13,061 nt of DNA from assembly GCA_007118075.1 (NCBI GenBank), contig SKSH01000176.1, positions 1 to 13,061 on the forward strand, read 5' to 3'. This document shows, in pieces, positions 1-7,025 of the stretch. The notes beneath the pieces are model-generated. The model saw only the letters and a program-made list of their open reading frames with translations, searched no databases and was not told the origin of the DNA. The position numbers and the translations under genes are program-made. This stretch comes from Halobacteriales archaeon. Its GTDB lineage: Archaea; Halobacteriota; Halobacteria; Halobacteriales; SKSH01. How positions within the stretch are numbered: the stretch's first letter is position 1; each line of letters begins with the position of its first letter.

Positions 1-135
1 AATTGATAAACGAGGCATCCCCAGCAATCATGACAAGTATAGCATAGGATATCCTACCTTAGTTGGGTCTCGAATCACCTCATGAAGTATCGTATTTCTA
101 TCAATAACTCTGCTGTGGAACACGATACTACCCCA
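1..135. other. AT-rich flank downstream of tRNA-Leu with short palindromes
   Basis: No gene is seen. The first 120 bases are about 40 % G+C against roughly 58 % in the coding part. It contains a perfect 12-base palindrome, TAGGATATCCTA (45-56), and a perfect 8-base inverted repeat, AGTATCGT (86-93) with ACGATACT (122-129), 28 bases apart. The inverted repeat ends 7 bases beyond the tRNA 3' end and could help terminate or process the tRNA transcript. The composition shift beside a tRNA gene would also fit the edge of an accessory region. Confidence 0.4.
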
Positions 136-220
136 TGCGCGGGACCGGATTCGAACCGGCGGACCCCTATGGGACAGCGTCCTAAGCGCTGCGCCGTTGA
201 CCTGGCTTGGCTACCCGCGC
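136..220 (-). tRNA. tRNA-Leu (anticodon UAG)
   Basis: The minus strand folds as a class II tRNA. It has a 7-bp acceptor stem (GCGCGGG at 220-214 with CCCGCGC at 143-137), a D stem GCC/GGC, an anticodon stem CAGCG/CGCTG around loop CTTAGGA, a long variable arm as expected for tRNA-Leu, and a T arm with TTCGAAT. The anticodon is TAG at 184-182, reading CUA and related Leu codons. The discriminator base is A at 136. CCA is not encoded, which is common in haloarchaea, and there is no intron. It lies downstream of, and in the same direction as, the carotenoid operon but has its own candidate box A. Confidence 0.95.
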
Positions 221-507
221 GTATCCTGAGTGCAGGATGCAATGGTGTTTAACCCTGGTTCTCCCTCGGTTGGTCAGACGGACAAACATGAAATCGCGAC
301 GGTACACGAATAGCGGCCAGGATCGGTCGACAAAGGGTCAATCGTCGTCTGTAGACTTATCTGGAAGTGCTCCCACGAACCGAACTGTGGGCTACGATCT
401 TGCTCGATGAGAAATTCGATTCATCGGTTTGGAATTGCTTCTTGGTACGGACCGATTCAGCCATCCAAGCGGTATATCCTTCGGGGAGGTACGATCCATC
501 ACTGTCG
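221..507. other. Intergenic region between cruF and tRNA-Leu
   Basis: These 287 bases lie between the cruF stop and the tRNA. I see no convincing gene: the short open frames start inside the tRNA or overlap cruF, and none resembles a known family. A 6-bp inverted repeat (CGATGA at 405-410, TCATCG at 421-426) is too weak, and lacks a following T run on the transcribed strand, to be called a terminator. The only functional element I can suggest is the tRNA box A at 247-252. Confidence 0.5.
247..252 (-). promoter_or_regulatory. Box A (TATA-like) of tRNA-Leu
   Basis: The coding strand reads GGGTTAAACACC. The TTAAAC element is centred about 29 bases before the mature tRNA 5' end, the usual archaeal TBP-site distance, so transcription would start at or just before the tRNA. 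Confidence 0.45.
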
Positions 508-1368
508 TCACCCGATTGAGAACCGGTCGAGCACGTGATCATACCGACCGGTGGCGAACAACCCGACGATCAACACGACCGTCACGGCGACCGGAATGAA
601 CTGCCCGTATAGCAGGTTGATCGATCCCCACAGCAAGACGAAGCTTACCAGATCATCCAAGATGAACGGACACCCTTTTGCCCTGGCATGCACCGCCTCG
701 AGATCGACTGCAAGATCGATAGCGAGCACCGCCACGGTTGCACTGATGAGCCAGCCGGCATAGTTCGTCCATGGCACGCCATAATAGACACCACCAGCAT
801 CGAATGCCCAGAAACCGATGGCGACCGCAGCAGGATCGAGCACCAGATCAATCGCGATCACCGCGGCGATGGCGATGGGCAGTCGCACCAACGCTGACGT
901 GGTTAGGCTTGGTGCGACCAGGACCGTGAGGAGGTACGCGTTGACCACCAGCGGGATGAACAACACGGGTAAGGCGAGGGGGACACCAGCGAGCATCGGA
1001 CCGAGGTCTACACCGTAGGAGAATCCACCATAGGGTAGGCCGGAAGCGACCCCGATCATCTCGATGGCATACGTGTAGCCGATGAGTCCGAGGAGGAACA
1101 CCCCAGCCCGTCGGTCGACGAGGGGAGCCGCTCCAACGAGCAGCGGTGAACGCATCACGAACATCCCGAAAAGCAACAGCCCCGCATTGAACGCCAACCA
1201 ACCTGGTAACCATCCCTCAGCACTCGCAAGAAGGATCACCGCACCGACGGCCGGGAAGACGACCGCAATGGTGAACCGGTTAGCCTCGATCACCGATTCA
1301 AGTGTGGTCTGCACGTGAGTACGATCCAGAGAGCGCTCCACCACAGTCCTCGAGTCACCCTCAGCCAT
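508..1368 (-). CDS. cruF: Bisanhydrobacterioruberin hydratase (CruF, DUF422 family)
   Basis: This is an integral membrane carotenoid hydratase of 286 residues. CruF proteins add water to the C50 intermediate (bisanhydrobacterioruberin or monoanhydrobacterioruberin) to give bacterioruberin, the last step of the pathway. The sequence is strongly hydrophobic with about seven or eight membrane segments. It carries the family pattern GLPYGGFSYG (110-119), LGPMLAGVPLALP (122-134), the Asp of DLVLDP (174-179), and YYGVPWTNYAGW (195-206). The ATG at 1368 overlaps the lyeJ stop (ATGGCTGA, 8 bases) and follows a strong Shine-Dalgarno, which fixes the start. It is the last gene of the crtB-crtD-lyeJ-cruF operon. 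The assignment rests on family motifs plus the classic lyeJ neighbour. Confidence 0.9.
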   Translation of the reverse strand: MAEGDSRTVVERSLDRTHVQTTLESVIEANRFTIAVVFPAVGAVILLASAEGWLPGWLAFNAGLLLFGMFVMRSPLLVGAAPLVDRRAGVFLLGLIGYTYAIEMIGVASGLPYGGFSYGVDLGPMLAGVPLALPVLFIPLVVNAYLLTVLVAPSLTTSALVRLPIAIAAVIAIDLVLDPAAVAIGFWAFDAGGVYYGVPWTNYAGWLISATVAVLAIDLAVDLEAVHARAKGCPFILDDLVSFVLLWGSINLLYGQFIPVAVTVVLIVGLFATGRYDHVLDRFSIG

Positions 1369-2194
1369 GGGTCACCTCCCAGAATCCGGCGATGACGAAC
1401 ACCATACCGACGATGGTGTTGATGACAGGATATGCCCAGTAGGCACGCCGGACCGATGTAGGTGATACCGCTACAAGTATCACCAGCATCGGATACACCG
1501 AGAGGAGTAGACCTGCGCGAAGGTCGACGACGCCAAACGCGATGGCGGCGAGCATCCAGATGATACCACAGTAAGCGAGCGCGCCATGTTTGCCAAGGAT
1601 GGTCGCCGTGGTGCGGATTCCGCCGGCTCGATCTGGGACGATATCAGGGATGGCCGAGTAGGTGTGCATCGCCATCGTCCAGAGCCACGCACCGACGATC
1701 ACCTCCGTCGGGGGGAGTACCTCAGCGACGAGCACATAGGCCGCCACCCCTGGAAGGATGTACAGCCCGTTCGAGATGGAATCGAACAGCGGTCGCACCT
1801 TGAATCGAATAGGCGGCACACTGTAGGCCGTGGCGAGGAAGAAGAAACCGAGCAACCACGGCTGGATGGCTCGCGGTAGGATGATGAGGAGGGCGAGACC
1901 GAGCAGGAGGCTTACGATGACACCGCCCACGATGACCCGGTCCCCGGTGAACCGCCGTTCACGGCCGGCCTTCTTCGGGTTCAACTGGTCGATGGATGCA
2001 TCGAAGATATCGTTGACACCGTAGAGGTAGAGGTTGGCCGGGATGAGGAAATACACCAAGAGCGCCACCACCTCGAGGTCGGTGAGCCGTCCGAAGCTAT
2101 CGATACCAAACGCTAGGCCAACGAGAACCGGACCTGCCAGATAGAGCCAGAACCGAGGGCGTGCGGTCGTGAGGAGGGCACAGAGATGGTTCAT
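1361..2194 (-). CDS. lyeJ: Lycopene elongase/1,2-hydratase (LyeJ), UbiA prenyltransferase superfamily
   Basis: This membrane prenyltransferase has 277 residues. In haloarchaea LyeJ attaches C5 units from dimethylallyl diphosphate to both ends of lycopene with hydration, giving dihydroisopentenyldehydrorhodopin and then dihydrobisanhydrobacterioruberin. The two UbiA Asp-rich motifs for Mg-diphosphate are visible: NDIFDASID (61-69) and DIVPD (184-188). YSVPPIRFK (124-132) is also typical of the family, and about eight or nine membrane segments fill the rest. The ATG at 2194 overlaps the crtD stop as ATGA, a translational-coupling arrangement, and the 3' end overlaps cruF by 8 bases. Other UbiA enzymes are possible from sequence alone, but the position between crtD and cruF makes lycopene elongase much the best call. 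Confidence 0.9.
   Translation of the reverse strand: MNHLCALLTTARPRFWLYLAGPVLVGLAFGIDSFGRLTDLEVVALLVYFLIPANLYLYGVNDIFDASIDQLNPKKAGRERRFTGDRVIVGGVIVSLLLGLALLIILPRAIQPWLLGFFFLATAYSVPPIRFKVRPLFDSISNGLYILPGVAAYVLVAEVLPPTEVIVGAWLWTMAMHTYSAIPDIVPDRAGGIRTTATILGKHGALAYCGIIWMLAAIAFGVVDLRAGLLLSVYPMLVILVAVSPTSVRRAYWAYPVINTIVGMVFVIAGFWEVTHG
1372..1379 (-). promoter_or_regulatory. Strong Shine-Dalgarno of cruF
   Basis: GGAGGTGA lies 3 bases before the cruF ATG, inside the end of lyeJ. It matches eight bases of the archaeal anti-SD complement. crtD and lyeJ upstream in the same operon have no comparable site, so cruF may reinitiate independently of coupling. Confidence 0.7.
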
Positions 2195-3663
2195 CGGTCG
2201 TCTTCGAAGATGGCGTTGGCTACATGCTCCCCGCTGATAAGTGCCATCGGCACGCCGATTCCAGGGCGGGTATAGCTCCCGGTATAATAGAGCCCGTCGA
2301 CACCCTTTGCACGGTGATCGGGTCGGAGTGGACCGGTCTGTCTGAGGGTGTGCGCCAGTCCGAGAGCGGTCCCATCATAGGCGTTGTAGTCGGTCGCGAA
2401 ATCATCGATCGAGAACCACCGTTCGAAGACGATACGGTCGGTCAACTCGACCCCGATAGTCGACTCGAGATCGCCGAGTAGCTGCATGCGCTGACGCGCT
2501 CTGATCTCGGGGCTGTCCTCCAGCCCTGGTGCGATGGGAAGCAACACGAACATGGCCTCGTGACCAGCTGGTGCCACCGAAGGGTCGGTCGCAGAGGGGC
2601 GACATACGTAGTAGGCAGGATCATCTGGCCACGCCGGTTCATCGAAGATCTCCGTGAAATGTGGACCCCAATCATTCGGGAGGATCAACGTGTGATGCTC
2701 GAGTTCCTCGACGGTCCCCTCGATGCCGAGGTAGATGAGGAACGCAGAGGGAGCCATCGTCCGCGATGCCCAGTAATCGTGGTCATAGTGTCGATCCGCC
2801 GCATCGAGCAGCTCGAGCTCGGTATGCGCGAGATCGCTGGCACTCACGACGAGAGCTGGCTCGTCTACTACCTCGTTGGCTCCGTGAAGAGTGAAGTCGC
2901 CGCGTTCTCCCTCGATGGCGGTCACCTCCACACCCGTCTCGAATCGCACCCCCTGCGTCTGAGCGAGTTCGATCAATCCATCGATGACACTGCCGATACC
3001 ACCGGTGGGGTAGTAGACACCGAGATTGAAATCAACATGCGCCATCAGGTTGTACAACGCCGGTGTTGTCTCTGGTGACCCGCCAAGGAAGACCAGATTG
3101 TACTGGACGAGCTGTTGGAGCTTCTCGTGGGTGAAGTACGACGACACGTGATCGTCCATCTTCCGCAGTAAGGACAGACCGCGTGCGTTGCGTATCACCG
3201 TCAGGTCGAGGTAATCTCTGAACCGACCACGGTCGGTATAGACGAAGTGCTCCATGCCAACCTCATAGGATTCTGCCGCCTGCTCGAGGTACCGTTCGAG
3301 GGCATCACCGGCGCCTGATTCATAGGATTCGAAGATGGCCGCGAGGCTGGCTGGATCGGCTGGGACATCGATCCGATCGCCATCTTTGAAGTACGCTCGA
3401 TAGTTCGGATCGAGGCGTTCGAGCTGGTAGTACGCATCTGGGGTCTGATCGAAGTGGCCGAAGTATCGCTCGAACACATCTGGCATGAGGTACCACGACG
3501 GCCCCATATCGAAGCGGAAACCGTCACCTTCGAGGACTCGAGCACGACCACCGAGTTGCTCGTTGCGCTCGAAGACGGTCACCTCATAGCCAGCTGACGC
3601 GAGGTAGGTGGCCGCAGAAATCCCACCGATACCGCCACCGATCACCCCGATGTGTTCGGCCAT
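2191..3663 (-). CDS. crtD: Carotenoid 3,4-desaturase (CrtD), CrtI-type FAD oxidoreductase
   Basis: This is an FAD-dependent carotenoid desaturase of 490 residues. In bacterioruberin synthesis CrtD introduces the 3,4 double bonds into the elongated C45/C50 intermediates. The N-terminal dinucleotide fold has GGGIGG (9-14) with Glu32 (FERN) for the ribose and LGGRA (37-41). The C-terminal FAD motif of the CrtI family is present as YTGSYTRPGIGVP followed by an SGEH segment. I chose the ATG at 3663, 2 bases after the crtB stop; a TTG at 3669 adds only two residues before it and overlaps crtB. A phytoene desaturase (CrtI) is a close relative. The lyeJ-cruF context favours CrtD, but CrtI activity cannot be excluded from sequence. 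Confidence 0.82.
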   Translation of the reverse strand: MAEHIGVIGGGIGGISAATYLASAGYEVTVFERNEQLGGRARVLEGDGFRFDMGPSWYLMPDVFERYFGHFDQTPDAYYQLERLDPNYRAYFKDGDRIDVPADPASLAAIFESYESGAGDALERYLEQAAESYEVGMEHFVYTDRGRFRDYLDLTVIRNARGLSLLRKMDDHVSSYFTHEKLQQLVQYNLVFLGGSPETTPALYNLMAHVDFNLGVYYPTGGIGSVIDGLIELAQTQGVRFETGVEVTAIEGERGDFTLHGANEVVDEPALVVSASDLAHTELELLDAADRHYDHDYWASRTMAPSAFLIYLGIEGTVEELEHHTLILPNDWGPHFTEIFDEPAWPDDPAYYVCRPSATDPSVAPAGHEAMFVLLPIAPGLEDSPEIRARQRMQLLGDLESTIGVELTDRIVFERWFSIDDFATDYNAYDGTALGLAHTLRQTGPLRPDHRAKGVDGLYYTGSYTRPGIGVPMALISGEHVANAIFEDDR

Positions 3664-3665
3664 GA

Positions 3666-4652
3666 TCAATCGCTGCTGGACGGGAGTATGTGTTCTTTGA
3701 TGACGCTGGTGAGCCCACTCGATGTCGTATCTTGGTGAGCCCCCTCAGTCGGGGGATCGATGGGACTCACCCGGTAGAACACCGTAGCTGGATCATCATG
3801 TCGCTTCCAGGCGAACCAGGTTCGTATGAACAACACCGCATATCGACGTCGGGTAAAACTAGGTTGCTTGGTGAGCACATCGTACCCCTGACTGGCGATC
3901 ATCCGGTGATATTCTGCATAGAACACGGCGGCTAACAATACCGCGAATCGGCAGTCAGCTGGGAGGTACTTGATCCCCTCGACACCAACTCGGTAGCGAT
4001 CTTCGGTTCGATCGAGTTCTGTCTCGATCACCCGTGCCACCCCCTCTGAGAACCGAAGCGAATGGATCTCTTCAGGGCTGACCCCATGTGCCTTGAGGGT
4101 CTCCAGTGGTAGATACAGTCGATCATATTGCAGGCTGTCCTCTCTGACATCACGGAGGAAGTTAGTCAGCTGGAACGCCTCACCGAGGGCACGTGCGTGT
4201 GGCCGGGCCGCCTCGAGCTGTGGTGGGTTCATCACCTTGAGCATCATGTACGCGACGGCGACCGCTGAACCGCGGAGGTACTCCTCGAGGTCACGATAGC
4301 GAGCAAACGGTGTTGGTTCGATATCTGCACGCATCGCATCGATGAACTCGGTAATTTCTCGTTCATCGATCGCATGCCGATCGACAAGATCTGCCATCGC
4401 GTTGAGCACCGGATGGTTCGTCTCCCGATTGCCGAGTGCCGATTGCTCATACTCAGTCAGCAGGGCTGCTTGCTCTGTTGGTGGTAATGGATCGGTATCG
4501 TCGACCACCTGATCAGCGAGCCGGAAGAAGCCATAGAGGACGTACGTTGGATGGCGGACACGCTCTGGGAGCACCCTGGTGGTGAGGTGGAAGGTCCGTC
4601 CGGTGGAACGTTGGATGCGTTTTGCGAGGGTGATTGAGTCAGGGTGTACCAT
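3666..4652 (-). CDS. crtB: Phytoene synthase (CrtB)
   Basis: This squalene/phytoene synthase family enzyme of 328 residues condenses two GGPP to 15-cis-phytoene, the committed step to carotenoids. Both Asp-rich diphosphate-binding motifs are intact: DQVVD (47-51) and NFLRDVRED (164-172, D168 and D172). GRTFHLTTRVLPERVRH (18-34) and YVLYGFFRLAD (37-47) are characteristic, and YLRGSAVAVAYMM (125-137) corresponds to the conserved central helix. The ATG at 4652 gives the usual family N terminus. An in-frame GTG at 4736 would add 28 basic residues not typical of the family, so 4653-4736 is read as leader. It is the first gene of the carotenoid operon, behind a Bat-type activator site and directly downstream of bat. 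Confidence 0.92.
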   Translation of the reverse strand: MVHPDSITLAKRIQRSTGRTFHLTTRVLPERVRHPTYVLYGFFRLADQVVDDTDPLPPTEQAALLTEYEQSALGNRETNHPVLNAMADLVDRHAIDEREITEFIDAMRADIEPTPFARYRDLEEYLRGSAVAVAYMMLKVMNPPQLEAARPHARALGEAFQLTNFLRDVREDSLQYDRLYLPLETLKAHGVSPEEIHSLRFSEGVARVIETELDRTEDRYRVGVEGIKYLPADCRFAVLLAAVFYAEYHRMIASQGYDVLTKQPSFTRRRYAVLFIRTWFAWKRHDDPATVFYRVSPIDPPTEGAHQDTTSSGLTSVIKEHILPSSSD

Positions 4653-4730
4653 GATCAGTCGGGGAACCTCTGCGAAGCCGATACGAGATGCATAGCTACG
4701 TCCTGGCATACAGGAGCGTTTTCGCAGATT

Positions 4731-4743
4731 CTCCACCTTGGAG
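4731..4743 (-). repeat. Perfect hairpin/palindrome in the crtB leader
   Basis: On the coding strand CTCCAAGGTGGAG is a 5-bp inverted repeat (CTCCA/TGGAG) with a 3-base loop. It abuts the T-rich candidate box A at 4744-4749, where it could be an operator or form an RNA hairpin in the leader of roughly 70 bases before the crtB ATG. Confidence 0.4.
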
Positions 4744-4749
4744 AAAATA
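4744..4749 (-). promoter_or_regulatory. Candidate box A of the crtB operon
   Basis: The coding strand reads CACTATTTTCTCC. TATTTT is the best AT-rich element downstream of the Bat-type activator site, with 23 bases between them. It predicts a start near 4720 and a leader of about 70 bases. An alternative weaker element, CTGAAAGG near 4758-4765, lies closer to the activator site. Bat-dependent promoters often have poor TATA boxes, so the choice is uncertain. Confidence 0.3.
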
Positions 4750-4772
4750 GTGGTACACCTTTCAGGGGTATA

Positions 4773-4787
4773 CCGAACTAGTTGGGC
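4773..4787 (-). promoter_or_regulatory. Bat-type upstream activator sequence (bop-regulon UAS) before crtB
   Basis: The coding strand reads GCCCAACTAGTTCGG. The Halobacterium bop-regulon consensus, as I recall it, is ACC-C-N-ACTAG-TT-N-GG. Every specified position matches except the first A. The site is nearly palindromic (core AACTAGTT, 4776-4783), and read on the other strand (4772-4786) it also misses only one position. It begins one base after the bat stop codon and lies 120 bases upstream of the crtB ATG, where an activator of the operon would bind. The regulator that binds this site in Halobacterium is Bat, encoded here by the adjacent gene. Confidence 0.72.
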
Positions 4788-6377
4788 TCAATCATCGACG
4801 GGGATGGTCGGTCTCAGAAATGCCTCGATGAGCTTGCGCTCTGCCGCCCGGCGGTGCTGGTGGAACGTCGACCGACTGATACCTATCGATGTAGCGATCT
4901 CCTCACCGGTGATCTGACGGTGTTGGTCGTAAAAACCACTCAGATACGCTCGCTTGAGCACGAGTTGTTGGCGGTCGGTGAGGACCTCTTCGAGTTCACT
5001 GATGAAATCGGCCTGCCGTGTCGGCGGGCGGTTCTCGGTGGTGTAAGAGACGAGTTCGATCGGTGTATAACGCGCTTTGATCTCCTCGACCACCCCTCGG
5101 CCGTCGACATCCGGTGCGAGGTGTAACTGTAACCTCGCGTGGTCTGGTGTGCATTCGAGTGAGGTGAGGTTCGCCCCGAGCTGTGCAAACCAACCGAGCG
5201 TCGATGGGGACGATTCGATCACCTCGATCAATCGCTGCTCATCGAACGTGCGCACCTCGACGAGGTCATCAAGCGCCTCGATCGCATCTACCGCGGCATT
5301 GAGTCGATCGAATGCACCCTCGGTGGTGAAAAACAGTGCCGAGGAACCATCACGGCGCTCGACGGCACCCTCGAAGTTGAGAGAACTGGATGCCTCGTGG
5401 GCAAAGCGGAGGGGGATGAACGTCGTGTCACGAACGGTAAAGGTGGCGACCACCTGTGACGAACTGGTGAGACTTCGTCGAGTCTGTGCCGCATGGATCG
5501 CCGTCGAGATGGTCCGCCCCATCGCCTCGATGACGGCCCCCTCTGGATCGTCAAAGGCGTCAGGAGATGTTGCACCGATAACGAGCACCCCATAGCGTTG
5601 GCGTCGATATCCCAGCGGGCAGACGGCCACGGCGGAGATGGCAGCGGTCCCTCCCAGACCGGTCGGATTGTCACTCGTCACCAAGGTGTCTTGCTCAAGC
5701 GCCTCAGCGAGGATGGCCGCACCTGGTCCCTCGATCGTGACTGATTCCAGTCCATCGACGACCCCAGACCAGTTGGTTGGTGTCACGGTGCCATCCACCG
5801 GTGATACCTCACCAACCCAGGCGAAGGCATATCGGTCGGTATCGGTGATCCGATCGCAGATGACACGCTCGGTCTCTTCGCGTGACCGAGCATGCATCAG
5901 TTCCTCAGTGATGTCGAACAGCAGCCCATTCAGCCGGTCGACAACATGTTCGAGCTGCTCGGTCCGTGCCTCGAGGGCCAGCTCAGCCTCTTTTCGGTCA
6001 GTGACGTCCATCTGGAAGCCGACGAAGTGGATGAGCTCATCATCAGGGCCGGTCACGGGGGCGATCGTGACCTCGTTCCAGAAGGCCTCCCCATCGGTCC
6101 GATAGTTCAACAGCTCCACCGTGACCGGTTCCTCGGCATCGATTGCGGATCGGATCTGATCGACCATCACCGGGTCAGTCTCCTCGCCTTGAAGGAATCG
6201 GCAGTTACGCCCGAGGATCTCCTCGGGATGATACCCAGTGATCTCGGAGAAGGTCTCGTTGACATACACGAGGGGGTTGTCCTGAATCGAGGGATCTGAG
6301 AGCACGATACCGACCGGTGCAGCATCCATCGCTCGGTCCTTCGCCTCAGCATCGACCCCGTCCATCGAACCGCTCAT
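4788..6377 (-). CDS. bat: Bat-like transcription factor with LOV, GAF, BAT and HTH_10 domains
   Basis: This is a cytoplasmic regulator of 529 residues. An N-terminal PAS domain (about 17-128) has the LOV photoreceptor signature GRNCRFLQG (57-65) with the adduct Cys59. It also has the flavin-contact residues Asn91 (NYRTDG), Asn101 (FWNEV) and Gln122 (FVGFQMDVT). A linker helix (130-160) leads to a GAF domain (about 155-300), then the bacterio-opsin-activator domain (about 305-455). A C-terminal HTH_10 domain contains LTDRQ (466-470) and the helix-turn-helix GEEIATSIGISRSTFHQHRR (491-510). The family activates bop, brp and crtB in Halobacterium. Here it sits directly upstream of crtB with a matching activator site between them. 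The ATG at 6377 lies 27 bases after TTTTTG, consistent with a leaderless start. HTH_10 paralogues are numerous, so 'bat' is by domain order and context. Confidence 0.85.
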   Translation of the reverse strand: MSGSMDGVDAEAKDRAMDAAPVGIVLSDPSIQDNPLVYVNETFSEITGYHPEEILGRNCRFLQGEETDPVMVDQIRSAIDAEEPVTVELLNYRTDGEAFWNEVTIAPVTGPDDELIHFVGFQMDVTDRKEAELALEARTEQLEHVVDRLNGLLFDITEELMHARSREETERVICDRITDTDRYAFAWVGEVSPVDGTVTPTNWSGVVDGLESVTIEGPGAAILAEALEQDTLVTSDNPTGLGGTAAISAVAVCPLGYRRQRYGVLVIGATSPDAFDDPEGAVIEAMGRTISTAIHAAQTRRSLTSSSQVVATFTVRDTTFIPLRFAHEASSSLNFEGAVERRDGSSALFFTTEGAFDRLNAAVDAIEALDDLVEVRTFDEQRLIEVIESSPSTLGWFAQLGANLTSLECTPDHARLQLHLAPDVDGRGVVEEIKARYTPIELVSYTTENRPPTRQADFISELEEVLTDRQQLVLKRAYLSGFYDQHRQITGEEIATSIGISRSTFHQHRRAAERKLIEAFLRPTIPVDD

Positions 6378-6400
6378 ACGAATCGTCGGATGGTCATCAC

Positions 6401-6406
6401 CAAAAA
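6401..6406 (-). promoter_or_regulatory. Candidate box A of bat
   Basis: The coding strand reads GCGTTTTTGGTG. TTTTTG is centred about 27 bases before the bat ATG at 6377, the spacing of a leaderless haloarchaeal promoter. The element is not a perfect consensus, and read-through from the upstream regulator (73-base gap) is also possible. Confidence 0.35.
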
Positions 6407-6450
6407 CGCATGCGTGTCGGCCTCGGGGTCGAGGACCGGTATCGAGGTGT

Positions 6451-6960
6451 TCAGGCCGTTTCGTCCGGATCGTCGATCGTGATCGTCACTGCCTCGCTGC
6501 TCGATTCAGTGGTCCCATCGCTGAGATAGTCATCGAGGCACAACACCGCATTCAGCTCATCTTGGACCTGACCAGAGAGCATCCCAACGAGCTCACTCGG
6601 GGAGACCGCTTCGTACTCGTAGGGATTGTTGCCAGCACCCGCACTGGCCCGCTTCGTTCGCTCGACAACTCCCTCATCGTGGAGGGTGACGATCGCTTCT
6701 CTGACGGTGCTCGGGTAGAGTCCGGTCCCGGTGGCGATCTCATCGGCAGTGCTCCCCGGTGATTGCCGGAGATAAACGTAGATCCGGGCTCGTGTCTCCG
6801 TATCCAACAGCCAGGCGAGGAGGTCGATCAGCCGCTTGTCGAACCCTTCAAGCACCACCTCGACACCCTCACTCAGCCGCTCTCGCCCGTTCGCAACCGG
6901 ATCACCACTCGATTCATCATCGGTGTCATCGCCGGCTGCCGCTCGATTATCGGGTGACAT
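6451..6960 (-). CDS. Winged helix-turn-helix transcriptional regulator (TrmB-like), unassigned
   Basis: This is a small regulator of 169 residues. An acidic, low-complexity N terminus (1-30) is followed by a winged helix (about 43-120). The segment LLAWLLDTETRARIYVYL (48-65) is helix 1, STADEIATGTGLYPSTVREAI (70-90) is the recognition region, and NNPYEYEAVSP (111-121) is the wing end. An acidic tail follows. The fold resembles TrmB/ArsR-type haloarchaeal regulators; no ligand domain is seen and the target is unknown. The start is set by TTTATC 36 bases upstream; a GTG at 7011 lies before that element and is unlikely. It precedes bat by 73 bases in the same direction, so a role in the same circuit is possible but only inferred. 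Confidence 0.75.
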   Translation of the reverse strand: MSPDNRAAAGDDTDDESSGDPVANGRERLSEGVEVVLEGFDKRLIDLLAWLLDTETRARIYVYLRQSPGSTADEIATGTGLYPSTVREAIVTLHDEGVVERTKRASAGAGNNPYEYEAVSPSELVGMLSGQVQDELNAVLCLDDYLSDGTTESSSEAVTITIDDPDETA

Positions 6961-6993
6961 TCGTTCTCTTCGAGACGACAGAAGGCCATCGCA

Positions 6994-6999
6994 GATAAA
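6994..6999 (-). promoter_or_regulatory. Box A of the winged-helix regulator
   Basis: The coding strand reads GGGGTTTATCTGC. TTTATC predicts a start near 6970 and a leader of about 10 bases before the ATG at 6960. The same GGGTTTATC string occurs at the nop5 promoter. Confidence 0.5.
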
Positions 7000-7025
7000 C
7001 CCCACGTTCACCAGGGATATCGCCG

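Noticed and set aside
405..426. The inverted repeat CGATGA/TCATCG as the terminator of the carotenoid operon
   Set aside because: The stem is only 6 bp with a 10-base loop, it is AT-rich in the loop, and no T run follows on the transcribed strand.
2560..3078. A 172-codon plus-strand open frame within crtD
   Set aside because: It lies antisense to strong CrtD coding sequence, with no recognisable domain or start signal.
4653..4736. A CrtB start at the GTG at 4736
   Set aside because: The added 28 residues are basic and unlike phytoene synthase N termini, whereas the ATG at 4652 begins at the family-typical position. It is kept as a leader question in the findings.
5077..5595. A 172-codon plus-strand open frame within bat
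   Set aside because: It is antisense to the GAF and BAT domains, with a Ser/Arg-rich composition typical of a shadow frame.
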